Assembly (NCBI RefSeq): GCF_004340785.1
Contig: NZ_SLXS01000002.1
Coordinates: forward strand, 682,001-746,000
Length of the DNA: 64,000 nucleotides
DNA from: Tumebacillus sp. BK434
GTDB lineage: Bacteria > Bacillota > Bacilli > Tumebacillales > Tumebacillaceae
Direction of reading: 5' to 3'
Shown here: piece after piece, positions 1-8,462 of the stretch
How the letters are laid out: every line of letters begins with the position of its first letter
Position numbering within the stretch: position 1 is the stretch's first letter
The notes under the pieces: model-generated
Told to the model about the DNA's origin: nothing
The model's database searches: none
The model's input: only the letters and a program-made list of their open reading frames with translations
Translations under genes and position numbers: made by a program

Positions 1-1
1 C

Positions 2-46
2 TTGGAGGACGATGGCGTGAAAAACTGGGTTCCTCAGGAAATGTAA
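2..46 (+). CDS. Possible 3' end of an upstream gene
   Basis: One frame stays open from the window edge to a TAA at 44-46 and would end in ...KNWVPQEM. The next gene starts 25 bases later with its own ribosome binding site. Too little is visible to name a product, and the frame may be chance. Confidence 0.25.
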   Translation: MEDDGVKNWVPQEM

Positions 47-70
47 CCATCTAGAAATCGGGAGGTTCAT

Positions 71-862
71 ATGGACAATCGCGAGACGTTGTTGCACGAA
101 CTGCAGCTGATCGAGGAGTGGGAACAGGACCAAAAAGACCTGTGGTTCTGGGAAAAGCTCGGCCGACTGCCCTTCATGCTGCTGGATAAAGTAACGCCGA
201 AATTTTTGCAGGAGAAAGCAGGGCAAGCGGTCGACGAGCTGGTCTCGTATGTGGAGACGGGCGGCAAGTACATGGCCGATGAGCAAGCGGTCTTCAAACG
301 GATCGCAGCGGTGACCCACCACCCGGTCGCTTCGTTGGACGAGGTGCGCGCCTTGCCGATCACGCTGATGAAGCAGAGTGCGCTCGACCTGCGCAAGTCT
401 CGCCAGAACTTCGCGACCGCGCAGGGCGCAGTCGCCGGATTGGGCGGCGTGTTCACGCTGGCGATCGACATTCCTTTTTTGCTCGGGATGTCGCTGAAGA
501 CGATCCAGGATGTCGGCATGTGTTACGGCTACGACCCGCTGGAGAAGTCGGAGCGCGTGTTTATCATCAAATGCCTGCAATTCACCTCCTCGGATATCGT
601 GGGGAAAAAGGCGATTCTGGAGGAGTTGTCCTCGATGCACCTCCCGGAGCGCAACCGCCAGATGTTCTCGCAGCTGCAAGGGTGGCGGGAAGTGCTGCTG
701 ATGCAGACGGAGAACTTTGGCTGGAAGAAACTGTTCCAGCTGGTCCCGGTGGCGGGCATTCTGTTCGGGGCCTACCTCAATCGAAAGACGATCGATGAGG
801 TGGCGGAAACGGCGTTGATGCTGTATGGCAAACGCCGGATCATGGAACGCTTGGAGCGGTAA
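71..862 (+). CDS. EcsC family protein
   Basis: A 263-residue protein that reads as a member of the EcsC family, named after the third gene of the Bacillus ecsABC locus; its biochemical role is not settled. The family pattern is a charged N-terminal helix region (residues 1-60), a central hydrophobic Ala/Gly-rich stretch around residues 115-145 (GAVAGLGGVFTLAIDIPFLL), and a second hydrophobic segment near residues 225-240 (VPVAGILFGAYLNRK). It is probably membrane associated. The ATG at 71 follows GGGAGG at 60-65 with good spacing. It is monocistronic: a strong terminator follows directly. Confidence 0.8.
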   Translation: MDNRETLLHELQLIEEWEQDQKDLWFWEKLGRLPFMLLDKVTPKFLQEKAGQAVDELVSYVETGGKYMADEQAVFKRIAAVTHHPVASLDEVRALPITLMKQSALDLRKSRQNFATAQGAVAGLGGVFTLAIDIPFLLGMSLKTIQDVGMCYGYDPLEKSERVFIIKCLQFTSSDIVGKKAILEELSSMHLPERNRQMFSQLQGWREVLLMQTENFGWKKLFQLVPVAGILFGAYLNRKTIDEVAETALMLYGKRRIMERLER

Positions 863-881
863 TCGAGGATTCGCATTGTAC

Positions 882-919
882 AAGGGCTGCCTTTCCAAGC
901 GGAAGGGCAGCCCTTTTTG
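882..919 (+). terminator. Intrinsic terminator of the EcsC gene
   Basis: Near-perfect inverted repeat AAGGGCTGCC...GGCAGCCCTT with an AAGC loop followed by T residues, about 20 bases after the EcsC-family stop codon. Confidence 0.85.
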
Positions 920-1078
920 TGATGGCACGAAATCATGAGTAAATATCCGATTGGCTGAGGGAGAGGGTGCTAACTTGCATTCTTGTGCATTTTTTATTCT
1001 TAGCAGTCCAAAACGTCGCCAAAAACGCTCGTGCATCTTCAAGCAAATGGGAGTAAGATGAATACAACAAATGAATCA

Positions 1079-1210
1079 CTGCCTAATCTTGGGAATACCA
1101 AGAGCGGAGGAACCAATCTTTTGGGGTTAATCTCGCGAGTTTGCGAGAGGGATGAGGACATTTTTCTTCCTTGCCATCCTACCCGTCAGCTAACTTCGTC
1201 GGCTAAGCAG
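1079..1210 (+). ncRNA. c-di-AMP riboswitch (ydaO/yuaA type)
   Basis: The segment carries the conserved blocks of the ydaO-yuaA element in order: AGCGGAGGAACC (1102-1113), GGGGTTAATC (1123-1132), GGGATGAGGAC (1149-1159) and the 3' block ACCCGTCAGCTAAC (1181-1194). The closing stem can form from CTGC (1079-1082) and GCAG (1207-1210). In this class c-di-AMP binding turns expression off, and targets are often potassium transporters or cell-wall genes. The nearest downstream genes here are a DUF2294 gene and kdpFABCD, which fits potassium control by c-di-AMP. Confidence 0.9.
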
Positions 1211-1247
1211 GGAAGGTCAGAGACCTTCTAGTTGGAATGGTCTTTTT
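1211..1247 (+). terminator. Expression platform of the c-di-AMP riboswitch
   Basis: Two overlapping hairpins can form. GAAGGTC (1212-1218) pairs with GACCTTC (1222-1228). Alternatively AGACC-TTC (from 1221) pairs with GAA-GGTCT ending at 1242, followed by a T run. The two share the arm AGACCTTC and so exclude each other, as expected for an antiterminator/terminator pair directly after the aptamer. Confidence 0.75.
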
Positions 1248-1342
1248 GTTATGCAGAAAGGCTTTCGAACTAGCGGTTTCGTCCAGCAAGTCTCTTGGGT
1301 AGACAACATGCAGGCGCCGCCGCAACGGCTCCGGCATGACGT

Positions 1343-1408
1343 AGACCGATGTAGACTTTGACCTTCAATCATTTGATGAGGTTAAAGTTAGGGCATCGGT
1401 CTTTTTTG
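1343..1408 (+). terminator. Second leader terminator before DUF2294
   Basis: AGACCGATG (1343-1351) pairs with CATCGGTCT (1394-1402), and the inner arms TTTGACC and GGTTAAA extend the stem. A run of six T follows. It lies between the riboswitch terminator and the DUF2294 start. It could be a constitutive terminator of the riboswitch transcript or a second attenuator. The stretch 1250-1342 contains no gene and may fold, but I recognise no known element there. Confidence 0.7.
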
Positions 1409-1441
1409 CGTGGACCGACCCGAGAAAGCGGGGATTGCAAC

Positions 1442-1822
1442 ATGGCGCAGAACGCCAAAAGCAAACAGGAGTCGGACATCAGCGAGGCCTATATCAAATT
1501 TCAGCGTGAGATCTTAGGCCGTGGCCCGCAGGAGACAAAAACGTACATTTTGAATGACATGGTGATCATCCGGCTCAAAGGTGTGCTCACCCACGAGGAG
1601 AAGCACCTGGCGAAAACGGACCGAGGGAGGCGTCTGGTCAAAGAGATGCGCCAGACCCTCCGCGAAAATTACAGCGCGGAGCTGGAGGAGATCATCTCCC
1701 GCATCACCGGCTGCACGGTGCTGGGCTCGCACAGCGACATCTCGACCAAGCTCGGCGAGCGGGTCGAAATCTTTATTCTGGACCGTGATCTTGAAAAGCA
1801 ACTGCGCGAAAAACAAGACTAA
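1442..1822 (+). CDS. DUF2294 domain-containing protein
   Basis: A 126-residue soluble protein with the DUF2294 pattern: an N-terminal helix, ETKTYILNDMVIIRLKGVLT (about residues 33-52), EKHLAKTDRGRRLVKEMR, and a C-terminal part TVLGSHSDIS...EVFILD-like ending in charged residues. The family's function is unknown. The ATG at 1442 was chosen because the family homology starts just after it; the frame is open upstream to 1358 but that part lies inside the terminator hairpin. It is the first gene after the c-di-AMP riboswitch and is followed by a large hairpin and then the kdp operon, so it could belong to the same regulon. Confidence 0.75.
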   Translation: MAQNAKSKQESDISEAYIKFQREILGRGPQETKTYILNDMVIIRLKGVLTHEEKHLAKTDRGRRLVKEMRQTLRENYSAELEEIISRITGCTVLGSHSDISTKLGERVEIFILDRDLEKQLREKQD

Positions 1823-1888
1823 TGCCAACCGCACAGGTTGATGGAATACAAGGGGTCCTGTCTGGATACAGGAAGCCGGGTATCGCAT

Positions 1889-1977
1889 ACGCCTGCGGGT
1901 TCTGGAGGAACTTCGGTGCTCTTCTGCATGAAGAGCAGCACGGAAGTTGTTCGGGAATCCGCAGGCGTTTTGTTTTT
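1889..1977 (+). terminator. Long hairpin with T-run before kdpF
   Basis: ACGCCTGCGG (1889-1898) pairs with CCGCAGGCGT (1959-1968). An inner long stem, GAACTTC..GTGCTCTTC against GAAGAGCAGCAC..GAAGTT, has a GCAT-like loop at about 1926-1930. TTTTGTTTTT follows. A small hairpin CCTGT/ACAGG (1857-1872) precedes it. It is either the DUF2294 terminator or an attenuator in front of kdpFABC, only about 25 bases before kdpF. Confidence 0.75.
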
Positions 1978-2002
1978 CCCAGGAGACGAGGAGGAGAACA
2001 AC

Positions 2003-2110
2003 ATGTTGGATCTGTTGATGATCGGTGGCGTGCTGGTGCTGACCGGGATGATGCTTTGGCTGGTGCGCTTTGCGGATGGCGTCGTGCAGGAAGGGAGTGA
2101 GCGGACATGA
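2003..2110 (+). CDS. kdpF: KdpF-like small membrane subunit
   Basis: A 35-residue peptide, MLDLLMIGG...SERT, with one hydrophobic segment (residues 3-22). Its position directly before kdpA and its size match KdpF, a small subunit that stabilises the KdpFABC complex in the membrane. The ribosome binding site GAGGAG (1991-1996) precedes the ATG at 2003. Its stop codon overlaps the kdpA start (ATGA at 2107-2110), which implies translational coupling. Confidence 0.8.
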   Translation: MLDLLMIGGVLVLTGMMLWLVRFADGVVQEGSERT

Positions 2111-3783
2111 GCGGTCTCACCCTGATCTCGATCGCCGTCACCGTGCTGCTCGCGGTGCTGTTCGCCAAGCCGGCCGGACTGTATCTGGCGGCGGCGCTGG
2201 ATGACCGCTCGCAGCGCTTGAACCGTTTTTACGGACCTTTGGAAAAGGTGTTGTTTCGGTTGGGCGGTGTGCAGCAGCAAGCGCAGTCTTGGCAGAAGTA
2301 TGCCTGTTCGATGGTGCTGGTCAATGCGGTGATGCTGCTGCTCGTCTATCTGGTCTTCCGCTTCCAAGGCGTGCTGCCGCTCAATCCGGCGGGCATTCCC
2401 TCGATGGAGCCTACGCTGGCGATGCATACGGCGATCTCGTTTATGACCAATACCAATCTGCAACATTACAGCGGGGAAACCGGGCTGTCCGCGTTCTCCC
2501 AATTGATCGGTATCACCTTCCTGATGTTCACCGCGCCGGCGACGGCGCTGGCGGCAGCGTTCGCGTTCATCCGCGGATTGAGCGGGCGACCGTTCGGCAA
2601 CTTTTATGTCGATCTGGTGCGCAGCATCACGCGCGTGCTGCTGCCGCTCTCCCTGGCGGCCGCGTTGCTCTTCGTGGCTTCGGGCGTGCCGCAGATGCTG
2701 GAGGCGAGCGTTGCGGCGAAGACGCTGGAAGGCGCCGGGCAGACCCTCGCCGTCGGACCGGTCGGGTCGTTTGTGGCGATCAAGGAACTGGGCAATAACG
2801 GTGGCGGCTATTTCGGCGTCAACTCGGCACACCCGTTTGAGAATCCGAACGGCTTCACCAATTTCCTGCAAATGTTGCTGATGCTGCTCCTGCCGACCGC
2901 GCTGCCGTTCGCCTACGGGCAAATGGTCGGGAATCGGAAGCAGGGGCGGGTGCTGTTCGTCTCGATGCTGATGATGTTCGTGCTGCTGCTCGGCGTTGCG
3001 CTGACCTCCGAAGCTGCGGGCAATCCGGCGCTGAGCGCTCTGGGCATCGATCAATCGCATGGCAGCATGGAAGGCAAGGAAGTTCGATTTGGCACCGGAC
3101 TCTCGGCGCTGTATGCAGTGGTCACCACCGCGTCCGAAACGGGCGCGGTCAACACGATGCATGACACGCTGACGCCGGGCGGCGGGATGAGCGCGCTGCT
3201 CAACATGCTGTTCAACACGGTGTTTGGCGGTGTTGGCGCCGGGTTCATGAACGTTCTGCTGTATGCGATGATCGCTGTTTTCCTCTCCGGGCTGATGGTG
3301 GGAAGAACGCCCGAATTCCTCGGCAAGAAGCTGGAAGGCAAGGAGATGAAACTGATTGCGATCACCTTGCTGATCCAGCCGTTCCTGATCCTCGCGCCGA
3401 CCGCCTTGGCGCTGGCTACCTCGCTGGGAACGGATGCGATCTCCCAACCGGGCTATCACGGTCTGACACAAGTCCTGTATGAGTACACGTCATCGGCGGC
3501 TAACAACGGGTCGGGATATGAAGGGCTGGGCGACGCCACTGTTTTCTGGAACCTCTCTACAGGCATCGTCATGTACCTGGGGCGCTATGTCTCGTGCATC
3601 GCGTTGCTGGCGGTCGCCGCTTCCCTCGCGGCCAAGCGGACCGTACCGGAGACGGGCGGCACGTTTCGCACCGACAACATGCTGTTTGCGGGCGTGTGGC
3701 TCGGCACGATCCTGATCGTCGGCGCGCTGACCTATTTACCGGCACTGGTCTTAGGGCCGATTGCTGAATCTCTGACGCTATAG
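2107..3783 (+). CDS. kdpA: Potassium-transporting ATPase subunit A
   Basis: KdpA, the potassium-binding and translocating subunit of the KdpFABC pump. Its 558 residues are the normal length, with about ten membrane segments. The four filter-like regions are visible: TNTNLQHYSGETG (114-126), NNGGGYFGVNSAHPFENPN (231-249), TTASETGAVNTMHDTLTPGG (341-360) and TSSAANNGSGYEGLG (462-476). It overlaps kdpF by four bases and is followed by kdpB after 12 bases. A GC-rich antisense frame across this gene is a codon shadow. Confidence 0.98.
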   Translation: MSGLTLISIAVTVLLAVLFAKPAGLYLAAALDDRSQRLNRFYGPLEKVLFRLGGVQQQAQSWQKYACSMVLVNAVMLLLVYLVFRFQGVLPLNPAGIPSMEPTLAMHTAISFMTNTNLQHYSGETGLSAFSQLIGITFLMFTAPATALAAAFAFIRGLSGRPFGNFYVDLVRSITRVLLPLSLAAALLFVASGVPQMLEASVAAKTLEGAGQTLAVGPVGSFVAIKELGNNGGGYFGVNSAHPFENPNGFTNFLQMLLMLLLPTALPFAYGQMVGNRKQGRVLFVSMLMMFVLLLGVALTSEAAGNPALSALGIDQSHGSMEGKEVRFGTGLSALYAVVTTASETGAVNTMHDTLTPGGGMSALLNMLFNTVFGGVGAGFMNVLLYAMIAVFLSGLMVGRTPEFLGKKLEGKEMKLIAITLLIQPFLILAPTALALATSLGTDAISQPGYHGLTQVLYEYTSSAANNGSGYEGLGDATVFWNLSTGIVMYLGRYVSCIALLAVAASLAAKRTVPETGGTFRTDNMLFAGVWLGTILIVGALTYLPALVLGPIAESLTL

Positions 3784-3795
3784 GGGGACACGTCC

Positions 3796-5886
3796 ATGAA
3801 TCGCATATCGATAGAGAGCACATCCAAAGAACACACTTCCAAAGATCGAAAATCAAAAGACCGCACCTCCATGATCAGCGGCGACATCGTCAAGCAGGCG
3901 AGCCGCTCCGCTTTGCTGAAATTCGATCCGCGCGTGATGGTGCGCAACCCGATCATGTTTTTAGTCGAAATCGGGATGTTGATCGCCCTAGCTGCGGCCT
4001 TCTTTCCGCAGGCGTTCGGGTCGGCTACTGTTGGCAGTTGGTTCAATGCGGCCGTCGCTGTGATCTTGTTCGTGACGATCTGGTTTGCCAATTTTGCGGA
4101 AGCGCTGGCCGAAGGGAGAGGCAAAGCGCAGGCAGATTCGCTGAAGCAGACGAAACAAGACATCCCGGCCCGCAAGCTGAAAAGCGACGGCAGCCTGCAG
4201 AGCGTATCGTCTGCCACGCTGCGCAAAGGGGACATCGTCGTCGTGGCGGCAGGCGAGATGATCCCCGGTGACGGGGAGGTGGTCGCCGGGCTGGCCTCGG
4301 TGGACGAATCGGCGATCACCGGGGAATCGGCAGCGGTGATCAAAGAAGCGGGCGGCGACTTCAGCTCGGTCACCGGCGGCACACGTGTCGTCAGCGATGA
4401 GATCCGCATTCGCATCACCAGCGACCCGGGCGAATCGTTTCTCGACCGCATGATCGCGCTGGTGGAAGGGGCAGAGCGGCAGAAGACGCCCAATGAGATC
4501 GCATTGAACACGCTGCTCATCTCGCTGACGGTCATCTTTCTGCTTGTCGTGCTCACCTTGCCGTTTTTCACCCGCTATCTCGGTTTTCAACTGGACATCT
4601 CCGTGCTGATCGCGTTGCTGGTCTGCCTGATCCCGACCACGATCGGCGGTCTGCTCTCGGCGATCGGCATCGCGGGCATGGACCGCGTGACGCAGTTCAA
4701 TGTGCTGGCGATGTCGGGCAAAGCGGTGGAAGCTGCCGGCGACATCAACACGATTATCCTCGACAAGACGGGGACGATCACGTTCGGCAATCGCATGGCG
4801 AGCGAATTTGTCCCGGTCGGAAACGCGACTGTGGAGACGGTCGCGCAGTGGGCAGCCGTTTCTTCCGTCAAGGACGAGACACCGGAAGGGCGCTCTGTCC
4901 TCGACTTGATGGGCAAATGGGGCTGGTCTTATGATCGCTCGCTCGGCGAAGGGGGCGAATGGATCGAATTTCGAGCGGAGACCCGCATGAGCGGCGTCGA
5001 TCTGCCGGACGGTCGTCAAGTGCGTAAAGGAGCGGTCGACTCCGTGAAAAAATGGGTGTTGTCACAAGGCGGAGCACTGCCGGAAGATCTCGACCGGAGT
5101 AGCGACCGCATCGCCAGTGAAGGCGGCACGCCCTTGGCTGTGGCGGTCGATGGCGCGATCTATGGCTTGCTCTATCTGAAAGATACGGTGAAGCCGGGTA
5201 TGCGCGAACGGTTCCAACACTTGCGCGAGATGGGCATCAAGTCGATCATGTGCACAGGCGACAATCCGTTGACCGCCGCCACAATCGCCCGGGAAGCGGG
5301 CGTCGATGATTTTATCGCCGAGAGCAAACCGGAAGAGAAAATGGCGGTCATCCGGCGCGAACAGGCGGAAGGCAAACTGGTGGCGATGACCGGGGACGGC
5401 ACCAACGACGCGCCCGCGCTTGCGCAAGCGGACGTCGGGCTGGCGATGAATTCCGGCACTGCGGCCGCCAAAGAAGCGGCGAACATGATCGACCTCGACT
5501 CCGACCCGACGAAGATCATCGAGGTGGTCGCCATCGGAAAACAGCTCCTGATGACGCGCGGCGCACTGACCACTTTTTCGATCGCCAACGACATTGCGAA
5601 ATACTTTGCGATCATCCCGGCCATGTTTATGCTGGCGATTCCGCAGATGAAAGCGTTGAACGTGATGGCGCTCGGGTCGCCCGTATCGGCCATCCTCTCC
5701 GCGCTGATCTTCAACGCGGTGATCATTCCGCTCTTGATCCCGCTGGCGATGAAAGGTGTGGCCTACAGACCTCTGAGTTCGGCCGCCCTGTTGCGCCGCA
5801 ATCTGTTGGTCTACGGTCTGGGGGGCGTGATCGTCCCGTTTGCAGGCATCAAAATCATCGACAGCTTACTCAGCTTGTTCGTGTAG
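3796..5886 (+). CDS. kdpB: Potassium-transporting ATPase subunit B (P-type ATPase)
   Basis: KdpB, the catalytic P-type ATPase subunit (696 residues). Key motifs are TGES (175-178), the phosphorylated Asp in DKTGT (D323), and TGDGTNDAP (532-540). Membrane helices lie near residues 50-100, 240-295 and 600-695. An unusual hydrophilic N-terminal extension (about residues 1-27) is made of repeated Ser/Lys/Asp units ([17 protein letters not shown]); conserved sequence begins at about 28. GGGGGA precedes the ATG at 3796. An alternative start at Met26 would remove the extension, so its translation is not certain. Confidence 0.97.
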   Translation: MNRISIESTSKEHTSKDRKSKDRTSMISGDIVKQASRSALLKFDPRVMVRNPIMFLVEIGMLIALAAAFFPQAFGSATVGSWFNAAVAVILFVTIWFANFAEALAEGRGKAQADSLKQTKQDIPARKLKSDGSLQSVSSATLRKGDIVVVAAGEMIPGDGEVVAGLASVDESAITGESAAVIKEAGGDFSSVTGGTRVVSDEIRIRITSDPGESFLDRMIALVEGAERQKTPNEIALNTLLISLTVIFLLVVLTLPFFTRYLGFQLDISVLIALLVCLIPTTIGGLLSAIGIAGMDRVTQFNVLAMSGKAVEAAGDINTIILDKTGTITFGNRMASEFVPVGNATVETVAQWAAVSSVKDETPEGRSVLDLMGKWGWSYDRSLGEGGEWIEFRAETRMSGVDLPDGRQVRKGAVDSVKKWVLSQGGALPEDLDRSSDRIASEGGTPLAVAVDGAIYGLLYLKDTVKPGMRERFQHLREMGIKSIMCTGDNPLTAATIAREAGVDDFIAESKPEEKMAVIRREQAEGKLVAMTGDGTNDAPALAQADVGLAMNSGTAAAKEAANMIDLDSDPTKIIEVVAIGKQLLMTRGALTTFSIANDIAKYFAIIPAMFMLAIPQMKALNVMALGSPVSAILSALIFNAVIIPLLIPLAMKGVAYRPLSSAALLRRNLLVYGLGGVIVPFAGIKIIDSLLSLFV

Positions 5887-5898
5887 GAGGGGTATGAG

Positions 5899-6471
5899 AT
5901 GAAAGGGATCACTATCATGTTCCGCTTGAGCTCGGTGCTGATGATCGTGTGCGGCTTGCTGTATCCGTTGTCTGTCACAGGCGTTGCCCAAACGCTGCTA
6001 CCCGATCAGGCAAAAGGCAGCTTGGTCTACAATGATCAGCAGGAAGTCATCGGATCGAAACTGATCGGACAAACGTTTGCCTCACCGCAGTATTTCCATG
6101 GCCGCATCTCCAGCATTGGCTATGATGCAGCCGCTTCCGGTTCGCCCAACTATGCACCGTCCAATCCGGAGCTGATCCGGCGTACGGAAGCAGCGGTGTC
6201 TCAATGGAAGGAAGACAATCCTGAGGTGCCTGTTGACCGGCTCCCAGCCGATCTGGTCACCAACTCCGGCTCCGGCCTTGACCCGCATATCAGCCCTGCG
6301 GCTGCCTTGGCGCAGGTTCCCCGAGTCAGCCAGCAGACCGGCCTCGATGAAGCGGAACTGAAACGCCTGATCGACGCCAATACCGACCGGCCGCTGTGGG
6401 GGATCTTTGGAGAGCCGGGTGTAAATGTCCTCCTGCTCAACCTCGCCGTGAACAAGCAACGGGAATCGTAA
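5899..6471 (+). CDS. kdpC: Potassium-transporting ATPase subunit C
   Basis: KdpC (190 residues), with a single N-terminal membrane anchor (about residues 8-30) and an extracytoplasmic domain. Family signatures include LVYNDQQEVIGSKLIGQTF, FHGRISSIGYDAAASGSPNYAPSN (split here as two adjoining blocks) and GLDPHISPAAALAQVPRVS, then LWGIFGEPGVNVLLLNLAV at the C terminus. It helps ATP binding by KdpB and stabilises the complex. It starts 12 bases after kdpB behind TAGGAGGGG and ends just before kdpD. Confidence 0.96.
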   Translation: MKGITIMFRLSSVLMIVCGLLYPLSVTGVAQTLLPDQAKGSLVYNDQQEVIGSKLIGQTFASPQYFHGRISSIGYDAAASGSPNYAPSNPELIRRTEAAVSQWKEDNPEVPVDRLPADLVTNSGSGLDPHISPAAALAQVPRVSQQTGLDEAELKRLIDANTDRPLWGIFGEPGVNVLLLNLAVNKQRES

Positions 6472-6472
6472 C

Positions 6473-7627
6473 ATGGCCAACGTTCACAAACGCAAACATC
6501 CGGACGAGGTGCTGGAGCAGATCAGACGGGAAGAGCGGGGCCGGCTCAAGCTGTTCATCGGGGCGGCTCCCGGAGCGGGCAAGACGTATACGATGCTGCG
6601 GGAAGGGAATGAACTCTTGCAAAAAGGCTGCGATCTTGTCATCGGATTTGTCGAGACGCACGGGCGGGAAGAGACCCGGAAGCAGATCGGAGCCTTGCCG
6701 CTGCTGCCGTTGAAAGAGATCGAATACAAAGGGCGCGTGCTGCAGGAGCTGGATCTGCAAGCGATCTTGGACAGACGCCCGCACACGGTGATCGTCGACG
6801 AGTTGGCGCATACCAACGTCCCCGGGAGCAAGCATCGCAAGCGCTATGAAGACGTGGAAGAATTGCTGCAGGCGGGCATCCATGTGCTGGCCGCGATGAA
6901 CATCCAGCATGTCGAAAGCCTGAACGATACGGTGGAACGGCTGACCGGCGTCAAAGTGCGGGAGCGCGTGCCGGACCGGGTCTTGAACCGGGCGCATGAA
7001 ATCCAGTTGATCGACACGCCGCCTGAACAGCTGCGCGAGCGCATGCGAAACGGGCTGATCTACAGGCCGGACAAAATTGAACAGGCCTTGAAGCACTTCT
7101 TTCGCCTTGGCAATTTGAATGTTTTGCGCGAGCTTGCCCTGCGCGAGATCGCCGATGATGTGGAAGAGAGGCTTCAGCATTACCAGCAGGAGCACGGCAT
7201 CGAAGGCATGACCGGCGCGCATGAAAAGATACTGGTCTGCGTGCAATACCGGCCGAATGCGGAGCGGCTGATTCGAAGGGGCTGGCGGATCGCCAATCGG
7301 CTCAAGTGTGATCTGCACATCCTGAATGTTTCCGTGCGGCCGTTGCCGGAATTGGCGGCGCAGGAGCGGAAAAAACTTCAGGTGATGGAACAGCTGGCGC
7401 GTGATTTGGGCGCGGTGTTCCACTTTTGCCCGACCGAAGGGAAGAAGCCGGTCGATGTCATGGTTTCCTTTATCAAACGGCATCGCATCACGCAAGTCAT
7501 TCTCGGGCAATCGGCCCGCACGCGCTGGGAGGAAATCAGCAAAGGGTCGATCATCAACAAGATCATGAAAGACACGCAATTCGTCGATGTGCTCGTCGTG
7601 GCGGACGGCGTGGAGAATCGCGATTGA
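6473..7627 (+). CDS. kdpD: Truncated KdpD: sensory N-terminal part only
   Basis: A 384-residue protein equivalent to the cytoplasmic N-terminal half of KdpD. It has the KdpD domain with Walker A GAAPGAGKT (30-38) and the VIVDELAHTNVPG block, then a universal-stress-protein-like domain from about residue 250 to the end. The four membrane helices, the histidine phosphotransfer domain and the ATPase of full-length KdpD are missing, and no kdpE follows. Short KdpD proteins are known from cyanobacteria and the Bacillus cereus group. The USP domain of full-length KdpD can bind c-di-AMP in staphylococci, which fits the upstream riboswitch, but binding here is an inference. It begins one base after the kdpC stop codon. 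Confidence 0.93.
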   Translation: MANVHKRKHPDEVLEQIRREERGRLKLFIGAAPGAGKTYTMLREGNELLQKGCDLVIGFVETHGREETRKQIGALPLLPLKEIEYKGRVLQELDLQAILDRRPHTVIVDELAHTNVPGSKHRKRYEDVEELLQAGIHVLAAMNIQHVESLNDTVERLTGVKVRERVPDRVLNRAHEIQLIDTPPEQLRERMRNGLIYRPDKIEQALKHFFRLGNLNVLRELALREIADDVEERLQHYQQEHGIEGMTGAHEKILVCVQYRPNAERLIRRGWRIANRLKCDLHILNVSVRPLPELAAQERKKLQVMEQLARDLGAVFHFCPTEGKKPVDVMVSFIKRHRITQVILGQSARTRWEEISKGSIINKIMKDTQFVDVLVVADGVENRD

Positions 7628-7653
7628 GCACCGGCAGATGAGAAGGGAAGGAA

Positions 7654-7725
7654 ATGATTGACAGATTGCGAAAAATCGTCCAAAGTAAGGGGCAGACTGA
7701 CGAGAAGGAGGGAGTACGGAGTTGA
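7654..7725 (+). CDS. Possible 23-residue leader peptide
   Basis: A short frame, MIDRLRKIVQSKG...GVRS, starts at an ATG behind AAGGGAAGG and stops at a TGA that overlaps the TTG start of the next gene (TTGA). The arrangement would couple translation of the two. The peptide itself matches nothing I recognise and could be chance. Confidence 0.3.
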   Translation: MIDRLRKIVQSKGQTDEKEGVRS

Positions 7726-8399
7726 ACGCACTGCGAAACGATGGGAACTACCCCATGATCACGTTACCGGCCGGCCAAGCGGACCTGCGAGACGATCGGA
7801 TCAAGAAAACGTGGTCGGTCGAACTGGACGCTTTTTTGCTGGCCCCGGTGCCTGTGACCAACGCCTTGTATGCAGCGATCATGCAAAAATCGCTCGGGCC
7901 TGAAGCAGATCCGCAGGCGCCGGTGGTCGAAGTCTCATGGCTGGAGGCGATTGCCTTCTGTAATCTGCTGTCTGAGCACGAGGAGTTGCAGAGCTGTTAC
8001 ACAGTCTGTGATGATGGCGAAACTGTCGTCTGGAACAGGGAAGCGAACGGCTACCGTCTCCCTACCGAAGCGGAATGGCAATACGCCTGCAAGGCCGGAA
8101 CGACCGGATACCGCTACGGCGAACTGGATGACATCGCCTGGTATCGGCAGAACTCGGCGGGCACGGTGCATCCGGTCGGGGAGAAACAACCCAACGCATG
8201 GGGACTCTCCGACATGGTTGGAAACGTCTGGGAATGGTGCTGGGACGTCTACGATGAGGAAGTCTACGGCTCTTACCGCATCTTCCGCGGCGGCAGTTGG
8301 GCGGAAGAGGAACGAGGCTGCGGTGCGACCTGCCGCCGCCGGAGCCACCCGACGTTTCGCATTGATGATCTCGGCTTTCGTTTGGCAAGATCCTTGTAA
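7722..8399 (+). CDS. SUMF1 / formylglycine-generating-enzyme-like protein
   Basis: A 225-residue protein with the SUMF1 (FGE-sulfatase) fold: PVTNALYAAIM near the N terminus, then VSWLEAIAFCNLLSE, RLPTEAEWQYACKAG, NAWGLSDMVGNVWEWCWD, and RGGSW...LGFRLARS at the end. The family includes formylglycine-generating enzymes and many proteins with other or unknown roles. Two Cys lie in GCGATCRRR near residue 208, but I cannot confirm the catalytic Cys pair, and no sulfatase gene is nearby. The TTG at 7722 follows AAGGAGGGAGTACGGAG. It lies after kdpD without a visible terminator, so readthrough from the kdp operon is possible. Confidence 0.8.
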   Translation: MNALRNDGNYPMITLPAGQADLRDDRIKKTWSVELDAFLLAPVPVTNALYAAIMQKSLGPEADPQAPVVEVSWLEAIAFCNLLSEHEELQSCYTVCDDGETVVWNREANGYRLPTEAEWQYACKAGTTGYRYGELDDIAWYRQNSAGTVHPVGEKQPNAWGLSDMVGNVWEWCWDVYDEEVYGSYRIFRGGSWAEEERGCGATCRRRSHPTFRIDDLGFRLARSL

Positions 8400-8462
8400 A
8401 TAAACCGATGCGTGGGGCTGCCGGACATCGGACCCCCAACGTAAAGTGAAGGAGCCATGTAC

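Noticed and set aside
1031..1231. 66-residue frame over the c-di-AMP riboswitch
   Set aside because: Lies entirely within the aptamer and its terminator and has no ribosome binding site.
1819..3471. 550-residue frame on the minus strand across DUF2294-kdpA
   Set aside because: It is the antisense of kdpA and its leader, rich in Arg/His/Gln as expected for a GC-rich shadow frame, with no ribosome binding site or domain.
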